A stretch of 64,000 nucleotides of DNA from Aristolochia californica (taxonomy: Eukaryota > Streptophyta > Magnoliopsida > Piperales > Aristolochiaceae), in assembly GCA_029961685.1 (NCBI GenBank), contig JARWKL010000011.1:5520501-5584500 (forward strand), given 5' to 3'. Under the pieces are notes generated by a model. It did not search any database, was not told the DNA's origin, and worked only from the letters and a program-made list of their open reading frames with translations. Positions 33,201 through 43,429 of this stretch are shown piece after piece (position 1 is the first letter of the stretch; every line of letters starts with the position of its first letter). The position numbers and the translations under genes were made by a program.

Positions 33201-36200
33201 AAAATTGTTCTACCAAAAATAGTATTAGGTGACTTGGGCCTTTGGCTTAATGGCCACATAGGGGAGGGGAGGAGAGGTATCTAGTAGAAATCTTGGGTTC
33301 AAGTCTCACCAGGCGTAAAGGGAGACAATCTTATCTTTCAGAGCCTCTTGGTTCTGTTAACTCTGTGGAAGCTGAAATACAGACAATTCTGTATAGATTT
33401 TGTTTACTCAGTAGCTTTTTTCGCACTGGCATTATAATGAAAGGAACCCAAAAATAAGTTCAATACAGAAAGTATGTAACGCAGCAAAAGAGAAAATGAA
33501 AGGTCAAGCCAAGGTTACTATCTTCACCAAATTTATTATTTTACATAAGTGCTAGCACATGGAAAGTTCAGCCCACAGCTGGGTCACTTTATCTTTATTC
33601 AAATCTAAGGTTTAGTCAGAACAACATCATGACACCTCATTGGAAAAACTTTCTCCAGGGAAAGTGGAATGATGCCCTTTCAATAAGTCATTCAATTTTA
33701 TTCTATTTTTAACTTAGGCTTAAAAGAGAAGAAGTTACAATTTCAGATGAAGCATTTTCTCCTCCCACTTTCCCTGTTAACTAGTACACAAATTATCCTG
33801 CTTTGTGCCTTCCCCACTTCTTTGAGGAAATTTAACACACTGTTCTTTCAAGGGGAATGTATGTATTTAGTAATAGAGAACTAGGAATCAAAATTATGTA
33901 ATAAGAGCAAACAGTACTCATATTACAGAACTCAAGTGAAAGAACAAAGGGGACCAAGAGTTGACTTTTTCCTAATTCAGACTTTCAAGACAAGTCACTC
34001 TCCTCCATTATATTTCTCTCTTTTATCTTACTTCTAAAATATTAGAAATGACACATGGCTGAGCAGCTTTGCGTAATAAAGCAACGGAAGAGGTTTAAGA
34101 CTTCTTTTTTTTGGAAGAGGTTGAAGACATTGTTGAGAAGCAATAATTTGAATTCAGAAGACATTTGGTCCATTTATGTTCCTCAGTGCAAGGTGCCCCA
34201 GCATAGTCCCAAAGCTAATAAAAATGTCAAGGTAAAAATACTGTTCATGAAACATCAATATCGCTGTCACAAGACCTAACACACAACATATATTTTTAGT
34301 ACATGAGGTACTTCCAAAAGGAACTACAGAATTTCTCGCCCAAGAAATTATGATCCCTAAAGATGCATTTAATTGTATGCCACTTTCTGCAACTTTTTGG
34401 AGGGTAAAAAGAAGAAGACTTGCATCAAAGTGCAGTGACTGTTTCCAATATTCTGTCTTGTTGTACTGATCTTCTACCCTTTGACGAGAATTTCTCACAG
34501 GTATGTAATCAGTTTTGTACAGTTTTCTTATTATTTAATGGTCTGGCTAACAACACCATAAGTCTCAATGTTCTTTCTTCTGACAATCTTCCCGTCTGGG
34601 GTGAACTAGCTATGGCAGTTTAGGGGATAAAGACTTAAGAGTTCTACAACAATATTAAAATTTTCTTGTACGAGTTAAAAATTATTATACAAGTAGCCTG
34701 CTGATCCAAACTGTGTTTCATGATACCTGAAAAGTAACCTAGCAGATTATTTTTCCTTCTGAATAAAGATCGGGCTTTGAATGAGAATGAAATATAGGAG
34801 AGGAAGGGAAGAAGACATACAAAATAAATATGTGAAAGATGAGGTTTTCAAAATTGAAAACTGATCAAATCTTGCAGCTCACTTAGTAGTCCAATCTCTT
34901 TTTTCTCTTTAGTGATTTCTATGAGCATCAAGCACTAGAAGTGGTATATTTATGGAATACAGCCAGAAAGAAGCAGATTAAACCAACCACAATTACCAGA
35001 GTAGGAATCAAACAGGAAATGTGAAAACATGGTGAAAATGAATCAAAGGAAATGTAAAATAAGAAACAGATCAAAAGCGTTTGAAAATTTCTATGAAACA
35101 TTTGAATAAACAAACATGACATTATGTAAACCTACAAGAATTACTTAATTAAACAACTTCTCCAAACAGAACACTTCGGTATTTTCAGTTTATCCAATTA
35201 CTCTTCTCCTAAAAAGTAAAAAAAATCGTAAATATGAAAAACATATTTTTATTAATTTGCAAATAAATTCTTAATGCATTTTTAAAAATGATAAATTTTA
35301 ATGTGTTTTAATAAAAATTTAATTAAAGTTTTGGAAACGTCTTTAATATTTTCCTTTAAAAATTTCAAAATTTTAACAGAAATTTAGGGGGAATTTTAAT
35401 TTTGAATTGCCCAAAAAAATGAATTTCCTACCTCAATAAATAGTTTTTTTTAATAGCTACCACAATAAATAGTTTCTGACCGCTGAAGAACAGACTTATT
35501 AAAGCTCTACTTTTAAAAAGACCAATAATTAAAAGTCATTCAGGAAACAAAAATATTGCAAAGACATAAGACCACCTATAATTACGGCAAACAATTTAGT
35601 CGGCATACAAAGACATTGGGCATGTTAAAAAGGGACAAATAAAAACTTACCTTAGACCAGAAACAGTGTGTCGTTGCCTTAACTGTCCAAGTTCCCTCGC
35701 TGCCAATGAAGGCGGTCTCTCATCCTCAATAGATCTTTCATTTCTTAAGAACCTACCTCTAAGTAGAGACTGAAAAGGAAATTGTACGATTGGTATTAGG
35801 AATACATGCAGCAAAGATTAATTTCTGCATCAGTATAAGGGACACAAGACAAGGACGAGAGACAGTATAGTAGCATCCACACACCTGAATCCGGTTCCGA
35901 TGAGCGAAGTCTGAAACAGCTCGATGCTCCAGTAAGCCCTGAAGCTCCCGCTGTCTCTCCCCTTCAATCCTCACAAGCAAGTCAAGGAGCGCCTGTCTCC
36001 CCCGCAACCTCAGCCTCTCTCTTCGAATGTGCTCCGGTTGGTTCTCATCCTGGTCTCTCTCAACCTGTGCATCCAAGGTACCCCTTTCTTCCCCTCTACT
36101 AACTCGGGCATCTCTCTGCTGACTAGCCATTTGTACCCACTCCCTCACAAGCCTCACTCTCTCCCTTTCGGTCTCGCCCAGCCATTCCGCCCTCTGACTG

Positions 36201-37045
36201 TCACTATTCCTCTGAGAAACCTGAGATGAGTGATCACTACTTATACCATTCTCCCTCACCCACCCACGTACAATCTGCCTCACCCTCTCCCTCTCTCCGT
36301 CACCAATATCAGGCGACTGTTCCCTACTAGAATTCTGGTCATCAATCCGTTCGTTCTGAGAACCCAACTGGGTCTGGACCCAGAATTCATTCTCGCTCTC
36401 GCTTGCATCTACAGAACTTACTCCATGTGATCCATTAACGGGGCTTTCAGTAATACTAAATAGATTTATTGCAGCACCGCTGTTTTCATTGCCACTGTTA
36501 TCGTCTGAATGATGGCGGGCTCTTGATCGGACCCTGTCGTGCGCTCGACTGAGCAGGTGCTCGTCCTCGAGCTCCCGCCACATTTGAAGAAGAGAGGATG
36601 CTTGAGTGGCAGGCCGTTCAACAGGCCCCTGCCGATGGGAAGTAGGCGACTGCGAAGACTCTCTTAGAAAAGAGGAGTCCAGCATCGAGACAGTGTGAAG
36701 GCCCGCCAAGGCCATCAGCTCCGACTCCCGGTTCCGCCGTTCCATGGTGGTAATCATCTCCTCCGCCTGCCTCGCAGCCCATCGACTGAGGATACGGGAG
36801 TGCCTCCGCCGCGCGGCAGACGACTCGGCAAGATCATCACCCTCGAGATCCGACCGTCGTCGCCGTCGCACGAGCGGATCGGACTCATCCTCATCCGTGC
36901 CCTCCGGGTCCCGCGCGGAGCTGCAGGAGGTGAGAGACATACAATCGTCCAAATGACCACGCATCAACACCTCCAGGCCGCGCCGGAACTCCGCACGGAC
37001 GTCATTGGTCTCCTGCTTCTGCTGCAACGGCTCGAAATCCGTCAT
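21281..37045 (-). CDS. RING-finger (C3HC4-type) protein, 7 exons, 878 aa; At5g04460-like
   Basis: Exons (minus): 35885-37045, 35651-35769, 30921-31559, 30461-30791, 29398-29563, 21787-21889, 21281-21398. All introns are GT-AG and phases agree, giving 2,637 nt and 878 residues, close to the length I recall for the Arabidopsis family. Start [20 protein letters not shown]; then [20 protein letters not shown] and a charged, low-complexity R/E/S-rich region; [19 protein letters not shown] (exon 2); a Trp-rich acidic region (exon 3); [12 protein letters not shown] proline stretch (exon 4); a helical coiled-coil stretch, [19 protein letters not shown] (exon 5). The C-terminal RING, about residues 825-866, is split by the last intron: CCVC, then [10 protein letters not shown] and CPLC. 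C-terminal RINGs of this type usually mark E3 ubiquitin ligases; substrate unknown. Intron 5 is 7.5 kb and intron 2 is 4.1 kb, both carrying transposons. Confidence 0.92.
21491..21740 (+). repeat. Tandem duplication in the last intron of the RING gene
   Basis: Two copies about 148 bp apart (about 21491-21638 and 21639-21738). Shared words are ACGAACTAACAACTAAACTA, AAAAATCATGGTTTTCCAT, CATAAACCGA-GCTTCCCAGTCCT. The second copy is shorter at its 3' end. Confidence 0.8.
22552..23000. mobile_element. Possible MITE in intron 5 of the RING gene
   Basis: The left end GGTTGTGTTTGGAAAAC and the right end, read in reverse complement (GGGCATGTTTGGTAACC), form an imperfect inverted repeat around an A/T- and pyrimidine-rich, non-coding 450 bp. 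Flanks TTAAGG/TAAAGG could be a decayed target duplication. The internal TTCTCTTGTTTGGATG and TTCTCTTATTTGGATG repeats are typical of such elements. Family not assigned. Confidence 0.4.
23325..23681 (-). mobile_element. Solo LTR, 357 bp, in intron 5 of the RING gene
   Basis: A 5-bp target duplication TCATA flanks it exactly (23320-23324 and 23682-23686). The sequence TTATGGTCCCGGATCTGACA ... GATTCGTAGGGAGGAAGAAG ... GAGAACTCA matches, on the opposite strand, the LTRs of the 48502-50898 element (TTATGGTCCCAGATCC, GCAGGGAAGAAGAAG, GAGAACGCC). The right end CATAACA preserves the terminus; the left end has decayed from TGTTATGG to TATTATGG. No internal sequence remains. Confidence 0.75.
24203..24813 (+). 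repeat. About 170-bp tandem duplication, second copy split by a LINE
   Basis: Copy 1 about 24203-24372; copy 2 24373-24539 plus 24788-24813. Shared words: GAAGTTA-TCACA-ATCAG, TTGCCTTG-TATGAAGC, GCTACCT-GAAAG, AAAATGA-CCACCATCACAAAATCT, AACTAGC-GGC-TACCCAA. The interruption in copy 2 is exactly a LINE insertion; copy 1 is uninterrupted. Confidence 0.85.
24540..24772 (-). mobile_element. 5'-truncated LINE (RNase H tail), 233 bp
   Basis: Minus strand, poly-A end at about 24540-24553 (plus poly-T). It encodes the RNase H C-terminus, [19 protein letters not shown] then [11 protein letters not shown]. The target duplication is 15 bp, ACCATCACAAAATCT (24525-24539) and ACCATCACGAAATCT (24773-24787), with one mismatch. 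It is in the same orientation as the RING gene whose intron it occupies. Confidence 0.88.
25475..25685 (+). repeat. Short tandem repeats in intron 5
   Basis: Repeating blocks TTACCAGACATA, ATTGCTGAATCTTTAT, GTTGCTG/GCTGCCCAAGAAAGAA and TTTCACATGTGATG recur two to three times at spacings of about 50-100 bp. The frame is partly open but nothing supports a gene. Confidence 0.6.
25788..27547 (-). mobile_element. 5'-truncated L1-type LINE, subfamily B, in intron 5 of the RING gene
   Basis: Minus strand with poly-A (plus T run 25785-25797). Reading 5'-3': RT C-terminal block ([37 protein letters not shown], 27545-27220), zinc-binding reverse-transcriptase domain ([18 protein letters not shown], about 26700), then RNase H ([38 protein letters not shown]; 26290-25860). 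The last 930 nt (25852-26781) is one open frame; further 5' the frame is broken several times. The candidate target duplication is GACGTTCTT (25779-25787 and 27548-27556). Same strand as the host gene. Confidence 0.85.
28130..28790 (-). other. Degenerate coding-like stretch, family unknown, in intron 5
   Basis: The minus strand from about 28790 reads protein-like across 330 bp: [47 protein letters not shown], stop, [17 protein letters not shown]. Further along, in shifted frames, come [16 protein letters not shown] and KWVDVRG. Composition and codon use look like genuine protein, but there are stops and frame changes. I do not recognise the family. It is probably a pseudogene fragment captured in the intron. 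Confidence 0.35.
29590..30460. other. Intron 4 of the RING gene
   Basis: About 0.9 kb of AT-rich intron between exons 4 and 5. No repeat, gene or transposon feature stands out. Confidence 0.6.
31700..31765 (+). repeat. CACAGG/CA microsatellite in intron 2
   Basis: Imperfect (CACAGG)n passing into CACACA and back (GGCACAGGCACAGGCACAGG then ACACACACAAACACAGGC). Confidence 0.8.
31890..32412 (+). repeat. Tandem duplication, about 260-bp unit, in intron 2
   Basis: Two copies (about 31890-32148 and 32149-32412) share CACTTTTTCTTTTA-TGTT, CATACTAC, AATACCCCT-GAAA-ACTTGAAT, GCAGCACATGTG-CCATTG, GATCCTCATTTC-TTCTC, AACAATAATGT-AGCCAATATA and GGTTGACAACATGTGGG. Divergence is roughly one difference per ten bases, so the duplication is old. 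Confidence 0.85.
32543..32667 (-). mobile_element. LINE tail, subfamily B, about 125 bp
   Basis: Minus-strand poly-A (plus T run at 32541-32554) and the last residues of an RNase H frame ([12 protein letters not shown]), like the end of the 25.8 and 45.2 kb copies. The target duplication is GTCTGTAGAAGT at 32531-32542 and 32668-32679, extendable to 16 bp with one mismatch (GGCG/GGCA). Same orientation as the RING gene. Confidence 0.85.
33090..33221 (-). mobile_element. LINE reverse-transcriptase fragment
   Basis: The minus strand reads [19 protein letters not shown] then [18 protein letters not shown], the conserved stretch just after the catalytic RT fingers/palm in plant L1 ORF2 (compare RLTLLKSCLAGLP...). 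No poly-A tail or target duplication was found, so it is a relic. It directly abuts a SINE-like sequence. Confidence 0.65.
33235..33445 (+). mobile_element. Candidate tRNA-derived SINE in intron 2
   Basis: An RNA polymerase III A-box-like TGGCTTAATGG (about 33243) and a B-box-like GGTTCAAGTCTCAC (about 33296) are spaced about 53 bp apart, as in tRNA-derived plant SINEs. About 140 bp of non-coding body follows and ends in an AT-rich tail near 33440. No target duplication could be confirmed. Confidence 0.45.
33446..35650. other. Remainder of intron 2 of the RING gene
   Basis: 2.2 kb without recognisable coding, RNA gene or element ends. 35200-35460 is extremely AT-rich with TTTAAAAA-type runs. 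Confidence 0.5.
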
Positions 37046-37640
37046 GGCGCCCGTCCGATTAACCGAAACCGTGCAACGCCAGAGAAATCCCTAAATGACT
37101 ACAAACAGCGGCAACATCGGGAATTTTCCGCCCTCGATGCTTTCGCATGAAAATAAACTAAAACAGATGGACAAAAAAACGAAAACCTCAAATTCAAAGA
37201 GAAAACAAAGAAAAATCACAACGAAGAAAACAACTAACACAATCAGGCTATCCTAGATGCTGACAAAACAAATAGAAAAAAGGGGCTAGGGCAAACGAAA
37301 ATCGAAGAGAGAAGGCAGGAAGAACCCTAAATAGGCTCAAAACAAACGAGTTAAACAATAAAACGGGTGAAGAAAAAGATTGTGGAAAACAAAATTTTCC
37401 AGAAAATCAGACGAAGAAGAAGAGAGATACAAATAAACCTTTGGGATCGCATTCGGGAAAAGCTCGAGCGTTTTGGAGAAGAGAAGAGAAGGAAGGAAGG
37501 GCGAGAGAGTCACGGCGATTACGAACCCGAAGACGTCATCTGTCATTAAACTTTATTTCCGAGAAGCTACAGCCGCAGCGCCGCGTGGAGTTTGTCTTCG
37601 CTTTCCGTGGAGGGAATTTACAGAAAAGGGCTCTCATGTG
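37046..37640 (-). promoter_or_regulatory. 5' leader (possible UTR intron) and promoter region of the RING gene
   Basis: Upstream of the ATG at 37045 the minus strand offers an acceptor (CATTTAG|GGATTTC, exon from 37090) and a donor (CCCAAAG|GTTTAT, exon to 37439), consistent with a 348-bp intron in the 5' UTR. Sequence around 37540-37620 is GC-richer than the surroundings, as at many plant promoters. No TATA box was identified with confidence. Confidence 0.4.
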
Positions 37641-37739
37641 TTTTAAAGGATTTGGTCCTCTTTTTGTTTTTTTCTCTGTGCCTAGATCTAGTCTTCCAGG
37701 CCCCGGGATACAAAGCTTTTTTTTTATTTTTAATAACAA

Positions 37740-38555
37740 ATAAATAAATTTTCATCTAACCCTAAGGGCAAGAAAATAAAAAATTAATTATTATTATTCT
37801 AAAAACTAGTTAGTGAAAAAAAAAATTCGGTCATTTATTAACTATTTTTAAAAATAATAATTATTAAATTATTATTTTTTAAAAATAATCTCTGCCAAAT
37901 AAAAATAATTTTCTATGAAATTAGACTTTTTTTTAACCAAGATTTTTGTACTTATTTGTCAAAAGACTGGCCAATACAACCTAAAAGACCGATCGATTAA
38001 ATATAAAAAAATAATATTATTATTCTTTGACACTCTCTTTAACGTGTAGACCATCTTTTTCGTATGATTACTTGCTTGGAAGTGATTAGTAAAAATAAAA
38101 AAAATAATTATTTATTAATTATTTTTAAAAATAATAATAGATAATAGGAGAAAAACGTGGGAGGTGGCAAGAGTGTTAGGACGCGTTGGAAACTGTTTCC
38201 ATACTCTTACGCTAACGAACCGGGTTTGAAGATTACGGGAGAGTTAGGGTGAGCTTTTCAGAGATGCAAAGAGGAAATAAACTGAAAACACTTTCCCACC
38301 AATTGGCCATCCACTGTGGGTCCCCCATAAGAGATTAGAGGAAGAATTACGTTGATTGAAGGGAAACCTTCATATTCACACTCTACTACCTACTCCCCTT
38401 GTTTTTTATTTTGCTTTTGCATCATAGACTTGAAAGAGGCGTCTCCCACTTTGATTATACCCAATAAGTTTTTCAAATGAAAGAGGTTTTAGAAAGTTTG
38501 GTGATCTAAATTGAGTATTTCTCCCATTCTACGTAAAAAATCGGTTTTTATAAAG
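37740..38555. other. AT-rich intergenic spacer
   Basis: No coding. Several near-palindromic ATTATTATTTTTAAAAATAATAA-type stretches (37850-37890, 38095-38135) but no clear element ends. Confidence 0.4.
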
Positions 38556-38558
38556 GAA

Positions 38559-39437
38559 ATTTTATTATATTATCTAATTTTTTTAAAAAATAATAGTTCG
38601 AATAATGAACTTTTTAATTTAGTATCACAAATACCCAACTTTAATCGGTCGACTGCACATGTCATCATAGTACATCATCGAAATGTTATGTCATGTCATC
38701 GTAACACGTCATTCGAATGTCATGTAAGATATCCACATCAGCTTACTTTTTTCTCCTATTTTTTATTTCTTATTTTAAAAATTTTACTCATTTTATTTCA
38801 TTACCTTCACTTTCATATAATACAAATTATAATTTTTTATTATTAATTATTTAAAAATATTTTTTAATGTAATTAATATCTTACATTGTCTTTTTAAGAT
38901 ATTATTTAATTTAATAAAATATTTTGTAAAAAATAATTTAGTGTTTAAAATTCTTATTTGTTGGTACATATTTTACTACCTTCTTTTTTTAATAACAAAA
39001 TATATTCATTATCAATTTAAAATTATTTTAGTGTTTAAAAATCTAATTTATCTATACATGTTTTATTACCTTATATTTACAATAACAAAATATAAAATAA
39101 ATTAATTAATTAATTAAAAATCTTCTTCTAATATGTTTAACACATTTTTTTCTAATTTAAAAAATAATTAGTAAATTTTTTCAAAGTTTTCATTTTTTTT
39201 CTTCAAAAACTTATGTGACACATAATGACTTGCCATACGACATGGAAAATGACAAGGCGATTCGATGATATGGTAAGTGACATATCGTTAAGCCCTTCGG
39301 GTGATGACATATCACCACTTAAGCGGTCAAAATTTACGTATCACCTTTTATTGTACACATATGTATATATATATAATTGATTGGTAGAAATTAAGTATTT
39401 ATCCTATTATTTTAAAAAATTAAATAATATAGTAAAA
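38559..39437. mobile_element. Foldback/MITE-like element with long inverted repeats
   Basis: The left arm (TTTTATTATATTATCTAATT then AAAAAATAATAG, 38559-38596) is mirrored by the right arm at 39403-39437 (reverse complement TTTTACTATATTATTTAATT). A second inner block (TAGTATCAC...TTTAATCGGTC at 38618-38650, and its complement near 39300-39350) extends the symmetry. The interior repeats ATGTCATGTCATCGTAACACG-like words. No coding. The target duplication was not resolved. Confidence 0.55.
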
Positions 39438-39539
39438 GAGTATTGCATTGAGGAGAGAGGGAGGGAGGAAGATACAAGGGTTAGGATTTAGCGAGTGTCA
39501 GTTGGGATGGGGACAAGGAGAGTAGGAAAGGAAGGCATG

Positions 39540-39850
39540 GGCGCGTGTAAGGTCAGACGTCTTTCCTCGTCTCGCCTCCATCAAAGCTGTTCCCTTTCTT
39601 CCCATCATCCCCTTCGTCTCCTCCAAACCATATTCTCCTCCAAACCAATGGCTCTCTTTTGACTCGACACCACCTTATCGGAACCTGTCTCAGAAACGAC
39701 GCTCCCAACCGCCTACTCTCTTCTCTTCTCCGACTCCGGCACCCAACTACTCGGGTCCAATTTCATCAGGCTTCTCGTTCTTTTTCATTCATTTCGGGTC
39801 GAACTGGTTCCGATTAAGTTAGTCGGATAAACGGGCAATCCGGAAGGAAA
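39540..39850 (+). other. GC-richer island, possible exon relic
   Basis: A locally GC-rich, CT-rich block with ATG at 39648 (MALF, stop, then LDTTLSEPVSETTL ... SDSGTQLLGSNFIRLL). The reading resembles a 5' UTR plus first exon but has an in-frame TGA and no recognisable continuation. It could be a dead first exon; family not recognised. Confidence 0.2.
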
Positions 39851-40590
39851 GGACAAAATAAGATAATCCATGCAAAAGAGGACATTCATATGTTATCCAA
39901 CTTAGGTTTCCATGTTCTCAGTGTCAGCTTGTGATAAAGAGAATGTAGAAGCTGCTTTTTGCAGAGTTTCATGGCCTTCCTCCATGAATGATGTCTAGGA
40001 AGGATATTTACAAATCATAACATGTGGTCACCTGCTCAAAGCCTGGTTCATTGTTACTTGGAGTCATCTTAGTCTATTTGGAGCAATATTAGAGGAATTT
40101 CTAGGTTCAATAAGTCTAATGGATTTGACTAAGAAGACCTCATTTTTTTTATAATTAGAAAAATAATACAGATCGAAAAAAACCGATTGGGTGAGTTCGA
40201 AAGGAGGAGCCTTTGCCCAATGCTCTATCGATAACAGGGGAGGCCGGGGAACATTTTTTGAAACTTAATATTTACAATAATATCATTATCTTGTTTTATC
40301 ATCGCTGAGAGAGAAAAAAAGATATTTCATTGCAATTTTTTTGTAGAATTAATTTCTAATTCATTTAATTATAATATTACATAAATTTGAATATTTTTTA
40401 TTTTTATTGAATTTTATAGATAAAATTACTTGTTTTAAAATTTAAGATTCAGATAATATAAAATTTTAAAGTAATTAAAAACAAAACACAAAATTTGTCA
40501 TAAAATAAAATAAGTTTGAAAAGTAAAAAAATAACCTAATAACACTAAAGCTATAAATGAAAAAAATTAATACCACATTTTAAAAGTATT

Positions 40591-40760
40591 AGGTCCTACA
40601 AGGATAAACCTAGGGGAGGGGAAGGGGGAGGTTCATTAAAATTGTTACAATGTGAGACCCCACTATGGTTACAAGAGCTGGTGGGACCCACTATGAGGTC
40701 GAGAGATGTCAACTTTTAAACTCATAGGCTCAAGTACTTGTGTTAGGCTAAATCACAAAA
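40591..40760 (-). mobile_element. LTR remnants (copia LTR end followed by a second LTR start)
   Basis: TATTAGGTCCTACAAGGAT then AAACCTAGGGGAGGGG is the reverse complement of the copia LTR ending at 5938. It is followed by TGTTACAATGTGAGACCC, which matches the minus-strand start of the 5243-5715 LTR family. Both are fragments. Confidence 0.45.
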
Positions 40761-42300
40761 CACTAAAAATGCAAAGGGATCTTCGTTTTTCATTGTAGCA
40801 GGTAAAGAGTGTAAGGTACAAAACCATTTAAACAGGCATGACCAAATGGTCCAAAATCTAGTAGTTTAGGAGTTGTTTTTGTTAGAAAATAACTCTTTGT
40901 CATGTAATAAAAATCAACTAAATTAGATGTCATAAAATCATAAAAAATGCTTAAATCTACGATTTGATATGCTAATGATGATGGTAGGTCACTAACAAAA
41001 AATTTGTGACTAAAGGTGGCTAAATCAAGTACTAAAAATTTACCCATAGGAACATTTCTGGATGAGCTATGAAGATGGCTATGGTCTTGTAGGACAACCT
41101 TCATAAATTGTTTCTTTCCATTTTTTATAGTACGCTTTCTCTCTCTTTTTCCTTCAGATGATATATGTCTAATTGGATGACCTTCTTGTTAGCCCAGATG
41201 GCTTTTCAAGATGGGGTGAATTGAGGTATCCAAATTAAAATCGAGTTGTTTGTATGATTAAAAATTCATGCATAAAAACATTTTGAAGGAAAGTATAACA
41301 TGGGCACACACCACAAGAACAAATAGATTTTTTGTTATCGATGTTCTCTTAGTAGTAGTCACTGCCCAATAAAAATTTCACTATTTGCTCTAATAGCTCC
41401 TTGTGTATCTACTAATTAGATCTTAAGGTGACAGGGGAATAAAATAACAATTGAGGTCATAACGTTCACAACTACAAGTTATGGACTGAATGTCGCAAGA
41501 AAATACACTGAAATGCCAAAACTGACTAAGATGCACTAGTAAATTTTCAGATAGAAAAAAAATTGTTGAAAATTAAAAATATTACTTGTACTTATTTTTT
41601 AAAAATAAATATATTCTCAGTATTTATCTATCAAATACACAAAAGATCTTTTGGCTAATGAATGCTTCTCTAGACCTACAAAAAGAGAGTAACAATATTG
41701 TCTAAAAGAAACAAACTTATCTTCAAAGAATTATACTTGTAGACATTATAACACTATTCAATCTAAAAATAAAATAATTTTCCAAAAATATTATATCTAA
41801 TTGAAACAATCTAATCTTCCATAATATACTTACATTCATTATAATCTTGCCAGCATTAAGTGCATATTTAGATGAATAAGTTAGCAAAATAATCCTAAAT
41901 TGTTTGTCCATTTATTATGATTAAACTCCATAAGAAGTTTATATAATGTCTAAAGAAGTTCATATAATGTTAAAAACCATTTAATACGAAACATGTGACA
42001 CACTTTCTTAGCCATCCCATCGCGATCAATGGTTATCCCAATCGTCTGATAAATACTTTTGCAACCATCCAATCAACAACTATCTCAACCGTCCAATTGC
42101 TATCTTACTCGTTCGATCAACAACTATCTCACATGGGTTCACGTACTGGATCAGCTCTCTCTCTTTCTCTATCTATATATATATTAAAATGGTTTAAATA
42201 GTCACATCTCAGATCAACTGTGCTTATAGAAGCCTAAAATGCCAAATCCAAAGCTGCTTGGAGAGGCAATTAAAACCCTTCACTTTTCTTTGCAGCTATG
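40761..42300. other. Intergenic, AT-rich; small repeat at 42015-42130
   Basis: No gene seen. 42015-42130 repeats (A)TCAACAACTATCTCA and CAACC(A/G)TCCAAT words also found at 20650-20725. A CTCTCTCTTTCTCTA/TATATATATA simple sequence lies at 42155-42184. Confidence 0.4.
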
Positions 42301-42439
42301 AACCATCTAAAGAGATATGTCAACCACTGAATAATTTCTGATTTCAGTCAGAAAATCTATTAGTATCCACACGATTTTCGGAAAGGATGCAAAAATAAAT
42401 AAATGAGTAAATCCAAAGCAGCTTCTTATGCTCACTAAG

Positions 42440-43415
42440 CCCATTGAACCAAACATGGCCTTGTGAAAACCAATAGTTGGGAAATGCTTCACATAACCCT
42501 CAACTTCGTGGTGGAGCTTCCTCATCTCGGATTGGATAGAATCATGTGACTGGATTGTGGGCAAAACGTCCAACATTGTACCTGATTTACAGCTCCAAAA
42601 ATACAAGGCTGCCATCAATAAATTAAACAACAGAATGACTGGTACATGAAGGGACAGCCATTTAAGTAAAAATTAACAAAAAGTGGAAAAGTAGAACTGT
42701 AGAACCTTTAGCTTCTCCCTTGTCTTCACAGCGAATTTAACAGCAGTATAAAAAAATTCAGCAACTTTAACCAAATCCTCCTCCAGAAATCCCCTAGATG
42801 TGAGGGCTGGGGTGCCTGAGCAACACAACAAAAGAGTTTATTACACCAAAATGGTCCTGATTATAATTTAGAAGAAATATATCTAATACAGGAAGTTTCA
42901 TACCCATCCGAATGCCCCTAGATACCATAGCAGACACGTCACCAGGAACAGTGTTCTTGTAGGCTACAATGTGAACCATTTCCAACACCTTCTCAAATGT
43001 AGACCCATCAATACCCTGAAAGAAGAGATGCAAATTTAAAGAAAATCTTATTATTTTTTTGGCTGAGAAAAGAAAAAACCTCCTAAATATAAGAAATGTG
43101 TGCTCAACAAAAATTTTAAAAAATGATTCCTTTACCTTGTTCTTCAGATTCACCAACACAAGATTATTTTCTGTCCCACCAGACAAGCTCATATCCTCTC
43201 TGCCAAGGACTAAAACAATTCAAGCACAAAGTGAAAATAGTATCCCTAGAGCAGGGCTGAAAAACCAAAGTAAATTAGAGATCCCACAAGAAGCAAGCAT
43301 AATACAAGGAATGATTGCATTGCTCAAATGAAAGGAATAGGCTACAGTACCTGAGTAAATTTTGCAGTTACTGGGTACTTGCTCTTGATATGCCCCTGTA
43401 CTCAGGAGTGGTTGC
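42440..43415 (-). pseudogene. SHMT: Serine hydroxymethyltransferase, 3' fragment (5 exons), broken
   Basis: Matches the C-terminal third of the PLP enzyme that interconverts serine and glycine with tetrahydrofolate. Exon-like blocks: 43351-43415 (QATTPEY), 43136-43199 ([16 protein letters not shown]), 42904-43015 ([29 protein letters not shown]), 42706-42815 ([20 protein letters not shown]) and about 42440-42581 (SEMRKLHHEVEGYVKHFPTI). GT-AG introns are kept, so this is a genomic duplicate and not a retrocopy. Lesions: a one-base gain in the first block, a two-base loss before SGGTEN, RMG-region substitutions, and a missing normal C-terminus. The part with the catalytic PLP lysine is absent upstream. 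Confidence 0.85.
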
Positions 43416-43429
43416 CTGCAGTCATTCAG

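Noticed and set aside
24525..33221. Possible independent genes within intron 5 (zinc-domain and RNase H proteins)
   Set aside because: The CPFC...HC and FDG/EGDS motifs are the C-terminal domains of truncated LINEs with target duplications, not host genes.
36695..37150. Plus-strand frame of 151 codons opposite exon 1 of the RING gene
   Set aside because: Antisense shadow of a GC- and Arg-rich exon. The minus frame has the conserved protein and correct splice phase.
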